From an uncultured Gammaproteobacteria bacterium (GTDB lineage Bacteria > Pseudomonadota > Gammaproteobacteria > Arenicellales > Poriferihabitantaceae), in assembly GCA_947259885.1 (NCBI GenBank), contig CAMYNW010000003.1, positions 146,364-210,363 of the forward strand: a stretch of DNA of 64,000 nt, given 5' to 3'. The translations under genes and the position numbers were made by a program. Below the pieces are notes generated by a model. The model saw only the letters and a program-made list of their open reading frames with translations, searched no databases and was not told the origin of the DNA. Of the stretch, positions 26,476 to 35,045 are shown piece after piece. Each line of letters opens with the position of its first letter. Positions within the stretch are counted from its first letter, which is position 1.

Positions 26476-26934
26476 ATGAATCATTACCACAAAAAAATTC
26501 TGCGTTTCATCATTGTCGGCTTATTGTTGAGTCTCGTAAATAGTGTCGTAGCCCTTGCGGAAGAAATTCCGGTTACCGTATGGAAATCGCCCTACTGTGG
26601 GTGCTGCAAAGGCTGGGTTGAATACATGGAGGACAATGGGTTTGATGTTACGACACATGAGACAGCAGATTTGAATCCAATCAGACAGGAATTGGGAATT
26701 ACCGATCCGTCACTACATTCCTGCCACACCGCAAAAATTGGAGACTATTTGATAGAGGGACATGTACCGGTGTCAGATATTCGACGGCTATTAGAAGAAA
26801 AACCTGAAATTCTCGGCCTGACCGCACCCGGCATGCCGTCGATGTCTCCAGGAATGAACAGCATCGAACCCAAAGACTACGACGTATTGCAATTTGATAA
26901 AGACCAGAGAACCGCGTTGTTTTCTCGACACTAA
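26476..26934 (+). CDS. DUF411 exported metal-binding protein
   Basis: This 152-residue protein has a signal peptide ending near VVALAEEI. The thioredoxin-like DUF411 domain starts TVWKSPYCGCCKGW, where three cysteines form the probable Cu(I) site, and has SLHSCHTAKIGDYLIEGHVP as second signature. DUF411 proteins are commonly found with copper-export genes and are thought to bind periplasmic copper. It is 45 bp after the cupredoxin gene on the same strand. Confidence 0.92.
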   Translation: MNHYHKKILRFIIVGLLLSLVNSVVALAEEIPVTVWKSPYCGCCKGWVEYMEDNGFDVTTHETADLNPIRQELGITDPSLHSCHTAKIGDYLIEGHVPVSDIRRLLEEKPEILGLTAPGMPSMSPGMNSIEPKDYDVLQFDKDQRTALFSRH

Positions 26935-27028
26935 ATGGCGATCAAACCGAGTGGAAGACAAATTGATTGTATTGATCAGTCTGAGGAAATTAAACACGCT
27001 TGAAAGCTAACTTTTATAGGAGGCAGTG

Positions 27029-27247
27029 ATGTGGGAATGGCACGGTTTTGGATATGGTCATGGATTTATGTGGATCATCTGGATCGCGATCATTGTTGCG
27101 GTAGTTTTACTTATGCGTGCAAGCAGCAGAAGTGACAATACTCCAAATCGCAATGAGTCGGCGATTGAAATACTGAAGAAACGATTTGCGAACGGGGAAA
27201 TCAGCGAAGAAGAATTTAAAAGGAAAAAGGAAATGATTGAGGAATGA
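27029..27247 (+). CDS. small SHOCT-domain membrane protein
   Basis: This 72-residue protein has an N-terminal Trp/His/Gly-rich segment with one transmembrane helix (FMWIIWIAIIVAVVLLM) and a C-terminal SHOCT domain, IEILKKRFANGEISEEEFKR. The ATG is preferred over a GTG one codon upstream because an AGGAGG box is correctly spaced to it. SHOCT proteins often close copper-resistance operons, as here. The His-rich start (WHGFGYGHGF) could bind metal. Confidence 0.85.
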   Translation: MWEWHGFGYGHGFMWIIWIAIIVAVVLLMRASSRSDNTPNRNESAIEILKKRFANGEISEEEFKRKKEMIEE

Positions 27248-27583
27248 TCGGCTTACATTATTAAGTAGTGCTGCGCTGGTTTACGCCGGAGATTGGTGCG
27301 TGTATTGCTTAGATGGAACAGTATCGTGTCCCCCGATACAGCTGGACGATCCATGTTACGCTAAAATAAACTAACTGAATCCACCGTATTATTGATTATA
27401 CCGCCGGGGGGCTTGAATAAAACCTACGTTTGGATTCAAATTAACAAGAGTTAAGGGACGAAGCAACAAGCAGTTCACGCTGCGGCTGGAAATATGCAGC
27501 GTTCGTCCACGGGACTCGTTCCCTCTAAGTGAAACGGCGACTACTGGCGCTGCCACTGAACAACTGGCCTGAGGAGTTAAATC
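27248..27583. other. intergenic region, no gene seen
   Basis: Spacer between the copper operon and the DUF1611 gene, in the same direction. No RNA, repeat or clear terminator was recognised; a GAGGAG ribosome-binding site at the end serves the next gene. Confidence 0.35.
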
Positions 27584-28594
27584 ATGATTCGACCATTTCT
27601 TGCATCGGTAACCCGCATTTCCGACCTGACCCACGATAACTTCACCACATCAACGCTGGCGCGAGAGCATTGGGGCACGGGTGATTATGTGGTCGGAAAA
27701 GTGCTCGATACCCGGGGTCACCTGAGTGCCCTCGAACTGCCCGGCGGGCGTATGATTGAAGTCTTGGAAGATGATCTCGTGGTGGGCGCCTGGGGCACGC
27801 GGGCCGCGACGCTCGAAGCTGTCGGTGACTGGCGATCCATAGACGACTCGGGTGAATTTGAGTCTCTGACTGCTGCCGGATTGTTTGGCAAGAATACATC
27901 GTTGTCACCCTTCATTGGGGCACCCATGCCCTTGCGTTACGTGGGTCATGTCATGCGCAACGATGAAAAGGTGACCATGCGTGGCAGCCTGCCGGAAATA
28001 GAAATTATTGATTTTGATATACCGATCGTCCTGATCGTTGGCACTTCAATGTCATCTGGAAAAACCATGTCCGGGCGTATCATTGTACACCTGCTGTCTG
28101 AGATGGGGCTTAACGTCGTCGGCACTAAACTAACTGGCGCGGCGCGTTACCGCGACATGCTCAGTTTCGGCGACGCCGGTGCCAGCGCAGTCTTCGACTT
28201 CGTAGATGCCGGGCTGCCTTCCTCGGCGGTGGATGAAGCAACCTACCGGGAGGCTCTGCCATACCTGTTGTCCCTGATTGCTCGGGAAAAGCCCGATGTA
28301 GTGGTAGCCGAGGCCGGTGCTTCGCCGCTTGAGCCTTACAACGGTGCAATCGCCAAGGAAATGATTCGAGATAACGTCAAGTTCAAGCTGCTTTGTGCGC
28401 AGGACCCCTACGCTGTAGTCGGCGTGCAGAAAGCATTTCAAAGAGAGCCTGACCTGGTATCGGGCGGCGCGGCCAATACTGATGCCGCGATCGCGCTGGT
28501 GAAAAAATTATCCGGTCTACCGGCACTTAACCTGATGGACCCGGCGAGCCGCGATCAACTCAGGCAACTATTGAGTAAGGCCCTCGGGTTATAA
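27584..28594 (+). CDS. DUF1611 P-loop protein (DgcN-related)
   Basis: This 336-residue protein has an N-terminal strand-rich domain and a central P-loop NTPase fold with VLIVGTSMSSGKTMSGR near residue 155. It has VVAEAGASPLEPYNG, a further signature of the DUF1611 family. DgcN, a family relative, works in D-glutamate utilisation by N-acetylation of D-amino acids; whether this protein does the same is unknown. It stands alone between non-coding spacers. A GAGGAG box precedes the ATG. Confidence 0.87.
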   Translation: MIRPFLASVTRISDLTHDNFTTSTLAREHWGTGDYVVGKVLDTRGHLSALELPGGRMIEVLEDDLVVGAWGTRAATLEAVGDWRSIDDSGEFESLTAAGLFGKNTSLSPFIGAPMPLRYVGHVMRNDEKVTMRGSLPEIEIIDFDIPIVLIVGTSMSSGKTMSGRIIVHLLSEMGLNVVGTKLTGAARYRDMLSFGDAGASAVFDFVDAGLPSSAVDEATYREALPYLLSLIAREKPDVVVAEAGASPLEPYNGAIAKEMIRDNVKFKLLCAQDPYAVVGVQKAFQREPDLVSGGAANTDAAIALVKKLSGLPALNLMDPASRDQLRQLLSKALGL

Positions 28595-28964
28595 ACCAGC
28601 GGTGAGGTATTGAGAAATCGGACAAATTTAGGAAGGCCGAGGTTCAACAGTAAAGTCCAAACGGATCGAGATACTCAAGGCTAATAGGATGGTTGCCCCC
28701 ACCCAGAACGGCATCAAAGTGACCGCCCACAGCACAGTTTATGGGCGGTGATAAGGTAAACAAACTGTTTGCTAACCAAATTTATTAATAGTCAGGTGTG
28801 TGCTCGATGGGAGTGTTTTTACACCCTAAAACCAATTTCATAGAAAATCCGATATTTCAGTTAAGATGGTCTCAATGTCTGTCACGAATGGGATGAAGGT
28901 GAGCCCTATGCCCATGGTCCAGCCTGAGTTGATCAATTATTAGTCACTCCCGATTCGATGCAAT
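28595..28964. other. intergenic region with a hairpin
   Basis: No gene is seen. A perfect 8-bp inverted repeat ACCGCCCA / TGGGCGGT with a 12-base loop lies at 28722-28749, about 130 bp after the DUF1611 stop. It lacks a T run, so its role as a terminator is uncertain. Confidence 0.4.
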
Positions 28965-29456
28965 ATGAGTAAAGCGCCAGGAATTCAATGTGATGGATGG
29001 AAGGATGGCGGGGATATACCAATAGTGTACACCGCCGCCAAAGAAGCCAACATACAACCCACAGGGCGCCTCCGGCCCGAAAACAGGCAACCCAACTTTA
29101 CCTTTTCCAACATTCCAATTGGAACTCATATCATCGCACTGGTGGTGCACGATGTGCTCGATGGGGAACCTGTAGACGGTATCAGGCCCGGTTGGACGCA
29201 TTACACGGCATTGCTGACCCCGGAGGGCGATTTACTGGAAGAAGGTGAAACCAGTGAAACTGAAAAGGGATGGGTGGGGCCCTATCCTGTGGACAGTGGC
29301 GAATATCACTGCACTGCCTATTTTTTGAAAGAGGGTTTTTCGTTGATCCCTATCACACGTGCAAATATATTAGAAATGTTCCAGTACTATGGTTTAGGTA
29401 CGGCAAATATGGTGGGAAAGTACACCAATCCCCTGTCAGAATTATCTGATACCTGA
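28965..29456 (+). CDS. PEBP-like (YbhB/YbcL) family protein
   Basis: This 163-residue protein has a beta-sandwich PEBP-like pattern. RLRPENRQPNFTFSNIPIGT and HIIALVVHDVLDGEPVDG fit the ligand-pocket strands, and YPVDSGEYHCTAYFLKEGF fits the following strands. Bacterial PEBP proteins may act as small-ligand or kinase-inhibitor proteins, with no common reaction. The sequence is more divergent than typical YbhB. It converges with the FAD oxidase pseudogene. Confidence 0.65.
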   Translation: MSKAPGIQCDGWKDGGDIPIVYTAAKEANIQPTGRLRPENRQPNFTFSNIPIGTHIIALVVHDVLDGEPVDGIRPGWTHYTALLTPEGDLLEEGETSETEKGWVGPYPVDSGEYHCTAYFLKEGFSLIPITRANILEMFQYYGLGTANMVGKYTNPLSELSDT

Positions 29457-29480
29457 GATTTTATCCTGCTCTAAAATTAT

Positions 29481-30825
29481 TTACGTTTGCAACACACACT
29501 TCTGATACAAATCACCAAAACGATACTCCGGGTCATATCTCTGTTTTAGCTTTTTATATCCCCGACCATTGTAGATCCGATCGAAATCCTCCCGCCCCAC
29601 AAAGCTCGATGAACAAAGCATCTTGATGCCGCCGAAGTCGAAGCACTTCTGATCGAGAATCCGTGTGTAGTAAAAATCAATGTCTTGTTTTGGTTTACGG
29701 GTGTGGCAGTAAGTTCCAACATTGAAATAAAGGGTGTCTGGCCGTACCGGATAATTTGCAGTGCTATGCGGCGTTCGAATCGGTGCACCGATCCAGGGTT
29801 GACCGTGCTGATCGACATGATCAAGGGCATATTGCGTAATATTCCACCGCGCGCTCCCATGGTAGCTCCCAATCCTGAATGAGTTGTTCCTGGTCAGTTT
29901 CAACCTTGATGCCGAGCAGATTGCGCAGCCGATGCTTTGCGCCGATATATTTTCTATAGAATCCCGAGTTCCTCATAGTGCGTGGTGCAAAACGTCTGAA
30001 CAGGGTATAAAAGCCACCTTCTGGTAAGTTCCAGAACCAGTCCGGATCATATCGAAAGATGTAATCGAAGGTTGACAGATAGAAGCGAGTATACTGCCAC
30101 AACATTTTATAAAAGATGTTGTCGCGATAGATATCCTCGGTTTTCGGAGCGTGGTCGGTCATGCGCCCGGTACTTAGATAGAATTCCTTGTCCGAGTAAA
30201 ACAATCCTTCAACAAAATCGTTGTCAGAGTCGTTGGTTGCCTGTTCCATTGCATCCAGTTAATTAGAGAACAGAATCATATCGATGGTTGTCGATCTGGA
30301 CAAAGGATTTGGAGGGAATCAGTTTGATCTTTGCGCGCAGGACATATCCCAGCGTCCCATAAGAATTGGCCATACCGTAAAACAAGTCTGCGTATTCGTT
30401 ATTCTCCCGACAAGTCAAGATTCGCCCGTCCGGCAACAGCACGTCGACCTCCAGCACCCCATCGTGAACAAACCCATAGCGAAAACAGCTGGACTCAATA
30501 CCGATGCCGGCTGTGGCACCGGCAAGGGTAATGTGTTTCAGTTCCGGTGCGACTGTGGGGAGAAATCCATGTTTCAGTGTGTGGGAAACAAGCTGTTCGA
30601 AAGTGATCAGCGCTTCCGTATCAAGGAGCTTTTCCTGTTTATCAGTGGACAACAGATGATTAAACTCAGACAAAGAAACTACGGTCTGATTTTCTTCTGC
30701 CTGGCGTCGGTATCGAAACAGGTTTGAGCTTGAGCTCTTGGTAATCCGGATTCGCCGTCCACCTTTTTACAGGCTTCCGAGACTCTCTTTTTGCGTTGTT
30801 GATAAGCTGAATCTGGATCGGACAT
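29481..30825 (-). pseudogene. FAD-linked oxidoreductase (DHCR24/Diminuto-like), multiply frameshifted
   Basis: Segments of one FAD-binding oxidase lie in different frames. The order is a start MSDPDSAYQQRKKRVSEACK, a shifted frame through TKSSSSNLFRYRRQ and the PP-loop-like ITLAGATAGIGIESSCFRYG, and a third frame through YDPDWFWNLPEGGFYTLFRR. A last frame carries QPWIGAPIRTP and the C-terminus. Breaks are near 30770, 30250-30263 (stop codons in two frames) and about 29845. Intact proteins of this type oxidise or reduce sterol-like or lipid substrates through bound FAD, and are about 450-500 residues. The gene is downstream of the PKS on the same strand and may once have been part of that cluster. 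Sequence errors should be excluded. Confidence 0.85.
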
Positions 30826-31038
30826 ATTAAGAAATAATCTCTGACGCACATACCGAGCAGAAAGTATAAACCATCTGCTTTTACTACATAATCAAGCCCG
30901 CGTGCGCCGATTTATTCAACGCAACAACTTAAGAATATCAACGAACACCCTGGGTCCTTTATCTTAAAAATTAATTCAAATAAGTTTCCACACTAACGAT
31001 GCTGAAAATACCAAGGCTTAATATAGTTAATATTTGAG
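30826..31038. other. intergenic region between PKS gene end and oxidase remnant
   Basis: AT-rich spacer with no gene and no strong hairpin. It might hold the terminator of the PKS unit or the promoter of the decayed oxidase. Confidence 0.3.
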
Positions 31039-34000
31039 TCACGCTTGCTCATTTTTATCGAGCCAGAGCTGATATAACTCAGCACTAAGTGCCTCGATGG
31101 ATAAATCAGAAAGCAATGCGTCTAGGGACAACGTGACACCCAGAGCGGTCTTAATTCTATTTGCGAGCATGACAGCCATAAGAGAGTCAAATCCGAGATC
31201 CAGCAGACACGAATCGAATTTGAATTCTGACTCAGAAAAGCCTGAGACTTGCTTCCATTGTTCCCGGAAATACATTAGAAGCATAGGTACTCGTTCCTCC
31301 GCTTTAGCATCTATAAGACTCGCGCTCAGGTCTCCTAATCTCCTTTCCGCGGCTGTTTTTTCTAGATTCGGAGTCTTGGTTTGATCTCGTAACTCAATTA
31401 CATGAGGACCTTTCGAAGCTCTCTTGGTAACCTTCTCCCGCGTGAGTTTTCGCAGGCACAGACGAACCATTTTTGCAATTACCCGACCGCCTCCGTCTGA
31501 AAGGCAAAGATCGGCAAACACATTGTCAACATCGAACTTACGAAGCGTTGCATAGCACCAGATTTCACCAATCTCACTGTCTACTGGATAGCAGAAGAAC
31601 TCGGCGATTGAAAAGGGGACATAAATCACACCGCCCTTTGTGACCGTTTCTGATGTTTCAAACGTTTTACAACAATGCAGTACTTGAAAAGCAGCTTCAA
31701 TCAGCCCTGGGTGAATCCGATAGTAATGTTTGTCATTAGCGTCTTCAGGGATACGGGTTCGAGCCAGCGCCACCCCATCGCCTTTCCATATTTTATCGAT
31801 CCACCGGAAAACCTTCCCTGTTCCTGCTGCATTGCCCCAGACACTGGTGTAAAACTCGTCACCACTAAGGATCTGCGACGCGTGATTTTGGATTTTTTTA
31901 ATATCCATCGTATTTCCGCGCTTTTTTGCATCGATATCAGATAAAGCCTGGCTTCGACCTGTCAAATGGAGTGACCAAGCAGTATCTTTCGGCGTTGTTT
32001 TCTCAGCAGTGGCACTTAGGAGTTGTATGGTTCTATGGTTGTCTTGGCTTTCGGGTGAAAAAACCAGTTGCACACTTCTTGCCGAATTCTCATCGAGATA
32101 CATCGGTCTCAGAAAAACTATCTCTTCGAACTTACAAGACCCTTTCTCATAAATTGTTTCCGCCGCTTGCGGAAGCATGGCAACATGTGAGGCGCCTGGA
32201 ACAACAAGTGTGTCGAATAACCGGTGATCCGCCAAATAGTTTGGCGAGAATTTACTATATTTAGTCTCAAAACGAATTTCATTGGAACCAGGTAATCGCA
32301 GCTGGTGACCCAATATTGGATTAACTGTTCGATCAGCTCGATGAATCGAAGAAATATAATCAAAGGCTCTATCCGGTCCGCTATCTATCCAGAATCGTCG
32401 GCGCTGAAAAGGATATGCAGGTAGTCTATGGGGTTTACAACGACGATTTCCATTAAACGCTAGCCAGTCTATATTTAAGCCCCTAACATAGAGTTCACCC
32501 ACCGAAGAAACAAGACTTTGCCAATTTGACTCATTGCGTCGCATGCTCGAGATCCAACATATTTCTTTATCGGAAAGGGTATCTCGCCCAAATCTGGTGA
32601 GCACTGTTTCAGGGCCAATCTCAACGAAGACTTTACATCCAAGTTTCGACATAGTGGTCACGCCGTCCATGAAACGCACAGTTTCGCGAGAATGTTTTCG
32701 CCAGTATTCTGCAGTAGTAAGTTCATTGGTCACTATACCCCCAGTCAGGGTGCTAATGAATTTCACTCTGGGACTTTGTGCTGGCAGCTTCTCTATAAAT
32801 CTGCCCAATGACGTCAATATCGGCTCGACTAATGGAGAATGAAACGCATGAGACGTTTTGAGGTCACGACAAAGGACATCTTCTTCTATAAATTTTTTCG
32901 TAATGGTATTTAAAAACTCTTCAGGCCCGGAGATGACCACGTGCTTCGGTCCATTCACCGCGGCAATGGACACGCTCTGATTAAACGATTCGATAGCAGC
33001 GATAACACGTTCGGGGTCAGCGAACACAGACACCATTCGTCCAGTCAGAGTCAACGTATTCATTAAGCGACCGCGCTCAGCGACAAGTCGCAGACTGTCT
33101 TCAAGACTAAAGACCCCTGAGACGCAAGCCGCTACATATTCGCCCAAGCTGTGGCCCATTACCCAGGCCGGCCGTATTCCCCATGAGCGCCATAGTTCCG
33201 CCAGAGCGTACTCCACGCCAAACAGCGCTGGCTGCGTATATTCGTTGAGACCCGGCAGCACGTCAGCCTTATTATCCGGATAGAGTATATTGCGCAAAGA
33301 TGCTCCAATATGGGGTCTGAGCAATTCGTCACATCGATCAAATGCTTGACGAAAGGTCGGTTCAGCGTCATAAAGTTCCCGGCCCATCTGGGCATACTGC
33401 ACGCCCTGCCCAGTAAACAGAAATCCTACCCCTGCATTAGAATCACTTTCATGGATGTTAGCCTGTAAGGATTTGTTACCATCCAGCTTATCTATCATTT
33501 CTGTCGATGATCTGGCTGCAGCGGCAAAGCGCCACCTGTAGTGTTTTCGACGTAGATTTGTGGTCATTGCAATATCAGCTATTTGCGAAGACTCCTCCTG
33601 CGACAGAAACTGTGTGTATTGAGACTTTAAATCAGTGAGTGCCTGCTCAGTTTTAGCCGAAAGTGTCAATACCACAGCACGCTCACACCCACAGGCAGTC
33701 GGTTCAGACTCTTCAGCTTGCTCAAGAACGACGTGGCAATTGGTTCCACCCACACCCAATGCGCTGACTCCAGCCATGCGTGGCTCTTTGTCACCGTGCC
33801 ATGGTTTTAGCTTATCTACGACGTAGAAAGGACTGTTTGGGAAATCGATATTAGGATTCGGGTTCTCAAAATGTAAGCTAGGCGGAATCTCGCGGTTCTT
33901 CAACGCCAGAACTGTTTTAATAAGACCGGCTATCCCAGCAGCGGTATCCAGATGTCCAATGTTGGTTTTTACCGAACCCAGACCACAAAACTGCCGCTGA

Positions 34001-35037
34001 TTTGTTTGCCGGAAAAAAGCCTTACTTAGTCCCGCAACTTCAATTGGATCGCCTACTTGAGTACCGGTTCCATGGGCTTCAACATAACTAATTTGCGCAG
34101 GCTCAACCGCTGCCATTGTTTGCGCGAGTGCGATGACTTCCGCTTGGCCATTGACACTAGGGGCAGAAAAACTGGCTTTCTCTCGCCCATCGTTATTAAC
34201 TGACCAACCTCTTATGATTGCATCTACTCGATCACCATCCTGCAGTGCATCATCCAGTCGCTTCAAAACCACAACACCTACCCCGTCACCAAAAACCGTG
34301 CCTTGCGCGCGAGCATCGAATGTTCGGCAGTGGCCATCTGGCGAATAGATACCATCCTCCTGATAATAGTATCCACGCAATGTTGGCAGGGTTATACAGA
34401 CACCGCCAGCTATGCAAACATCACTTTGATAGCTCGCTAAACTCCAGCAAGCTTGCGCCACGGCCACCAATGAAGTGGAACACGCACTCTGCACACCGAC
34501 ACTTGGTCCAGTGAAGTCAAATAGATACGATGTTCTTGCGGTGACCGAATCTCTGTCGTTATTCAGGAATATTTGATGTGCATCTGGGTCTGCAGTTGCT
34601 AACAAACGTTCCTGTGATTCTCTATCGATACAGAGATTATTGAGAACGTACGTACTTTCACGGGCCCCGGCAAACACACCGACCACCGTATCAGCCGTCT
34701 TTCCGCAAAGACCAGCGTCCTCCAGGGCCTCGTGAACACACTCCAACCAAATGCGATGTTGCGGATCGAGAATCTCAGCCTGTCGTGGAGGTATGCCGAA
34801 AAATTCCGCATCAAAATACTCGATGCCTTCGATTACACCACGTGCTTTAATAAAATTGGCATCATTAAGATCAGCATCTTTCCACCTCAACTCGTGATCG
34901 CTGAAATGACGGATGCCCTCTTTACCCGCTCGCAGGTTGCGCCAAAATTCATCTATGTTTTCAGCACCGGGGAAACGGCCTGCCATGCCTATAATGGCAA
35001 TACAGTGTTGTGGCCGGATACTTTCTTTAGTGGACAT
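31039..35037 (-). CDS. type I polyketide synthase, KS-AT-DH-ACP
   Basis: This 1332-residue protein has a ketosynthase with active Cys near residue 184 (QSACSTSL) and His motifs EAHGTGTQVGDP and NIGHLDTAAG. The acyltransferase active Ser is in GHSLGEYVAA near residue 628, and HAFHSPLV predicts malonyl-CoA. A dehydratase-like domain spans about 900-1190, with ADHRLFDTLVVPGA; its second motif reads HPGLIEAAFQ, with Glu in place of the usual Asp. The ACP has LGFDSLMAV near residue 1284. No ketoreductase, enoylreductase or thioesterase is seen, so the dehydratase has no obvious substrate in cis. It starts 8 bp after the A-PCP gene and extends its chain by one C2 unit. Confidence 0.93.
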   Translation of the reverse strand: MSTKESIRPQHCIAIIGMAGRFPGAENIDEFWRNLRAGKEGIRHFSDHELRWKDADLNDANFIKARGVIEGIEYFDAEFFGIPPRQAEILDPQHRIWLECVHEALEDAGLCGKTADTVVGVFAGARESTYVLNNLCIDRESQERLLATADPDAHQIFLNNDRDSVTARTSYLFDFTGPSVGVQSACSTSLVAVAQACWSLASYQSDVCIAGGVCITLPTLRGYYYQEDGIYSPDGHCRTFDARAQGTVFGDGVGVVVLKRLDDALQDGDRVDAIIRGWSVNNDGREKASFSAPSVNGQAEVIALAQTMAAVEPAQISYVEAHGTGTQVGDPIEVAGLSKAFFRQTNQRQFCGLGSVKTNIGHLDTAAGIAGLIKTVLALKNREIPPSLHFENPNPNIDFPNSPFYVVDKLKPWHGDKEPRMAGVSALGVGGTNCHVVLEQAEESEPTACGCERAVVLTLSAKTEQALTDLKSQYTQFLSQEESSQIADIAMTTNLRRKHYRWRFAAAARSSTEMIDKLDGNKSLQANIHESDSNAGVGFLFTGQGVQYAQMGRELYDAEPTFRQAFDRCDELLRPHIGASLRNILYPDNKADVLPGLNEYTQPALFGVEYALAELWRSWGIRPAWVMGHSLGEYVAACVSGVFSLEDSLRLVAERGRLMNTLTLTGRMVSVFADPERVIAAIESFNQSVSIAAVNGPKHVVISGPEEFLNTITKKFIEEDVLCRDLKTSHAFHSPLVEPILTSLGRFIEKLPAQSPRVKFISTLTGGIVTNELTTAEYWRKHSRETVRFMDGVTTMSKLGCKVFVEIGPETVLTRFGRDTLSDKEICWISSMRRNESNWQSLVSSVGELYVRGLNIDWLAFNGNRRCKPHRLPAYPFQRRRFWIDSGPDRAFDYISSIHRADRTVNPILGHQLRLPGSNEIRFETKYSKFSPNYLADHRLFDTLVVPGASHVAMLPQAAETIYEKGSCKFEEIVFLRPMYLDENSARSVQLVFSPESQDNHRTIQLLSATAEKTTPKDTAWSLHLTGRSQALSDIDAKKRGNTMDIKKIQNHASQILSGDEFYTSVWGNAAGTGKVFRWIDKIWKGDGVALARTRIPEDANDKHYYRIHPGLIEAAFQVLHCCKTFETSETVTKGGVIYVPFSIAEFFCYPVDSEIGEIWCYATLRKFDVDNVFADLCLSDGGGRVIAKMVRLCLRKLTREKVTKRASKGPHVIELRDQTKTPNLEKTAAERRLGDLSASLIDAKAEERVPMLLMYFREQWKQVSGFSESEFKFDSCLLDLGFDSLMAVMLANRIKTALGVTLSLDALLSDLSIEALSAELYQLWLDKNEQA

Positions 35038-35045
35038 GCCGTTAA

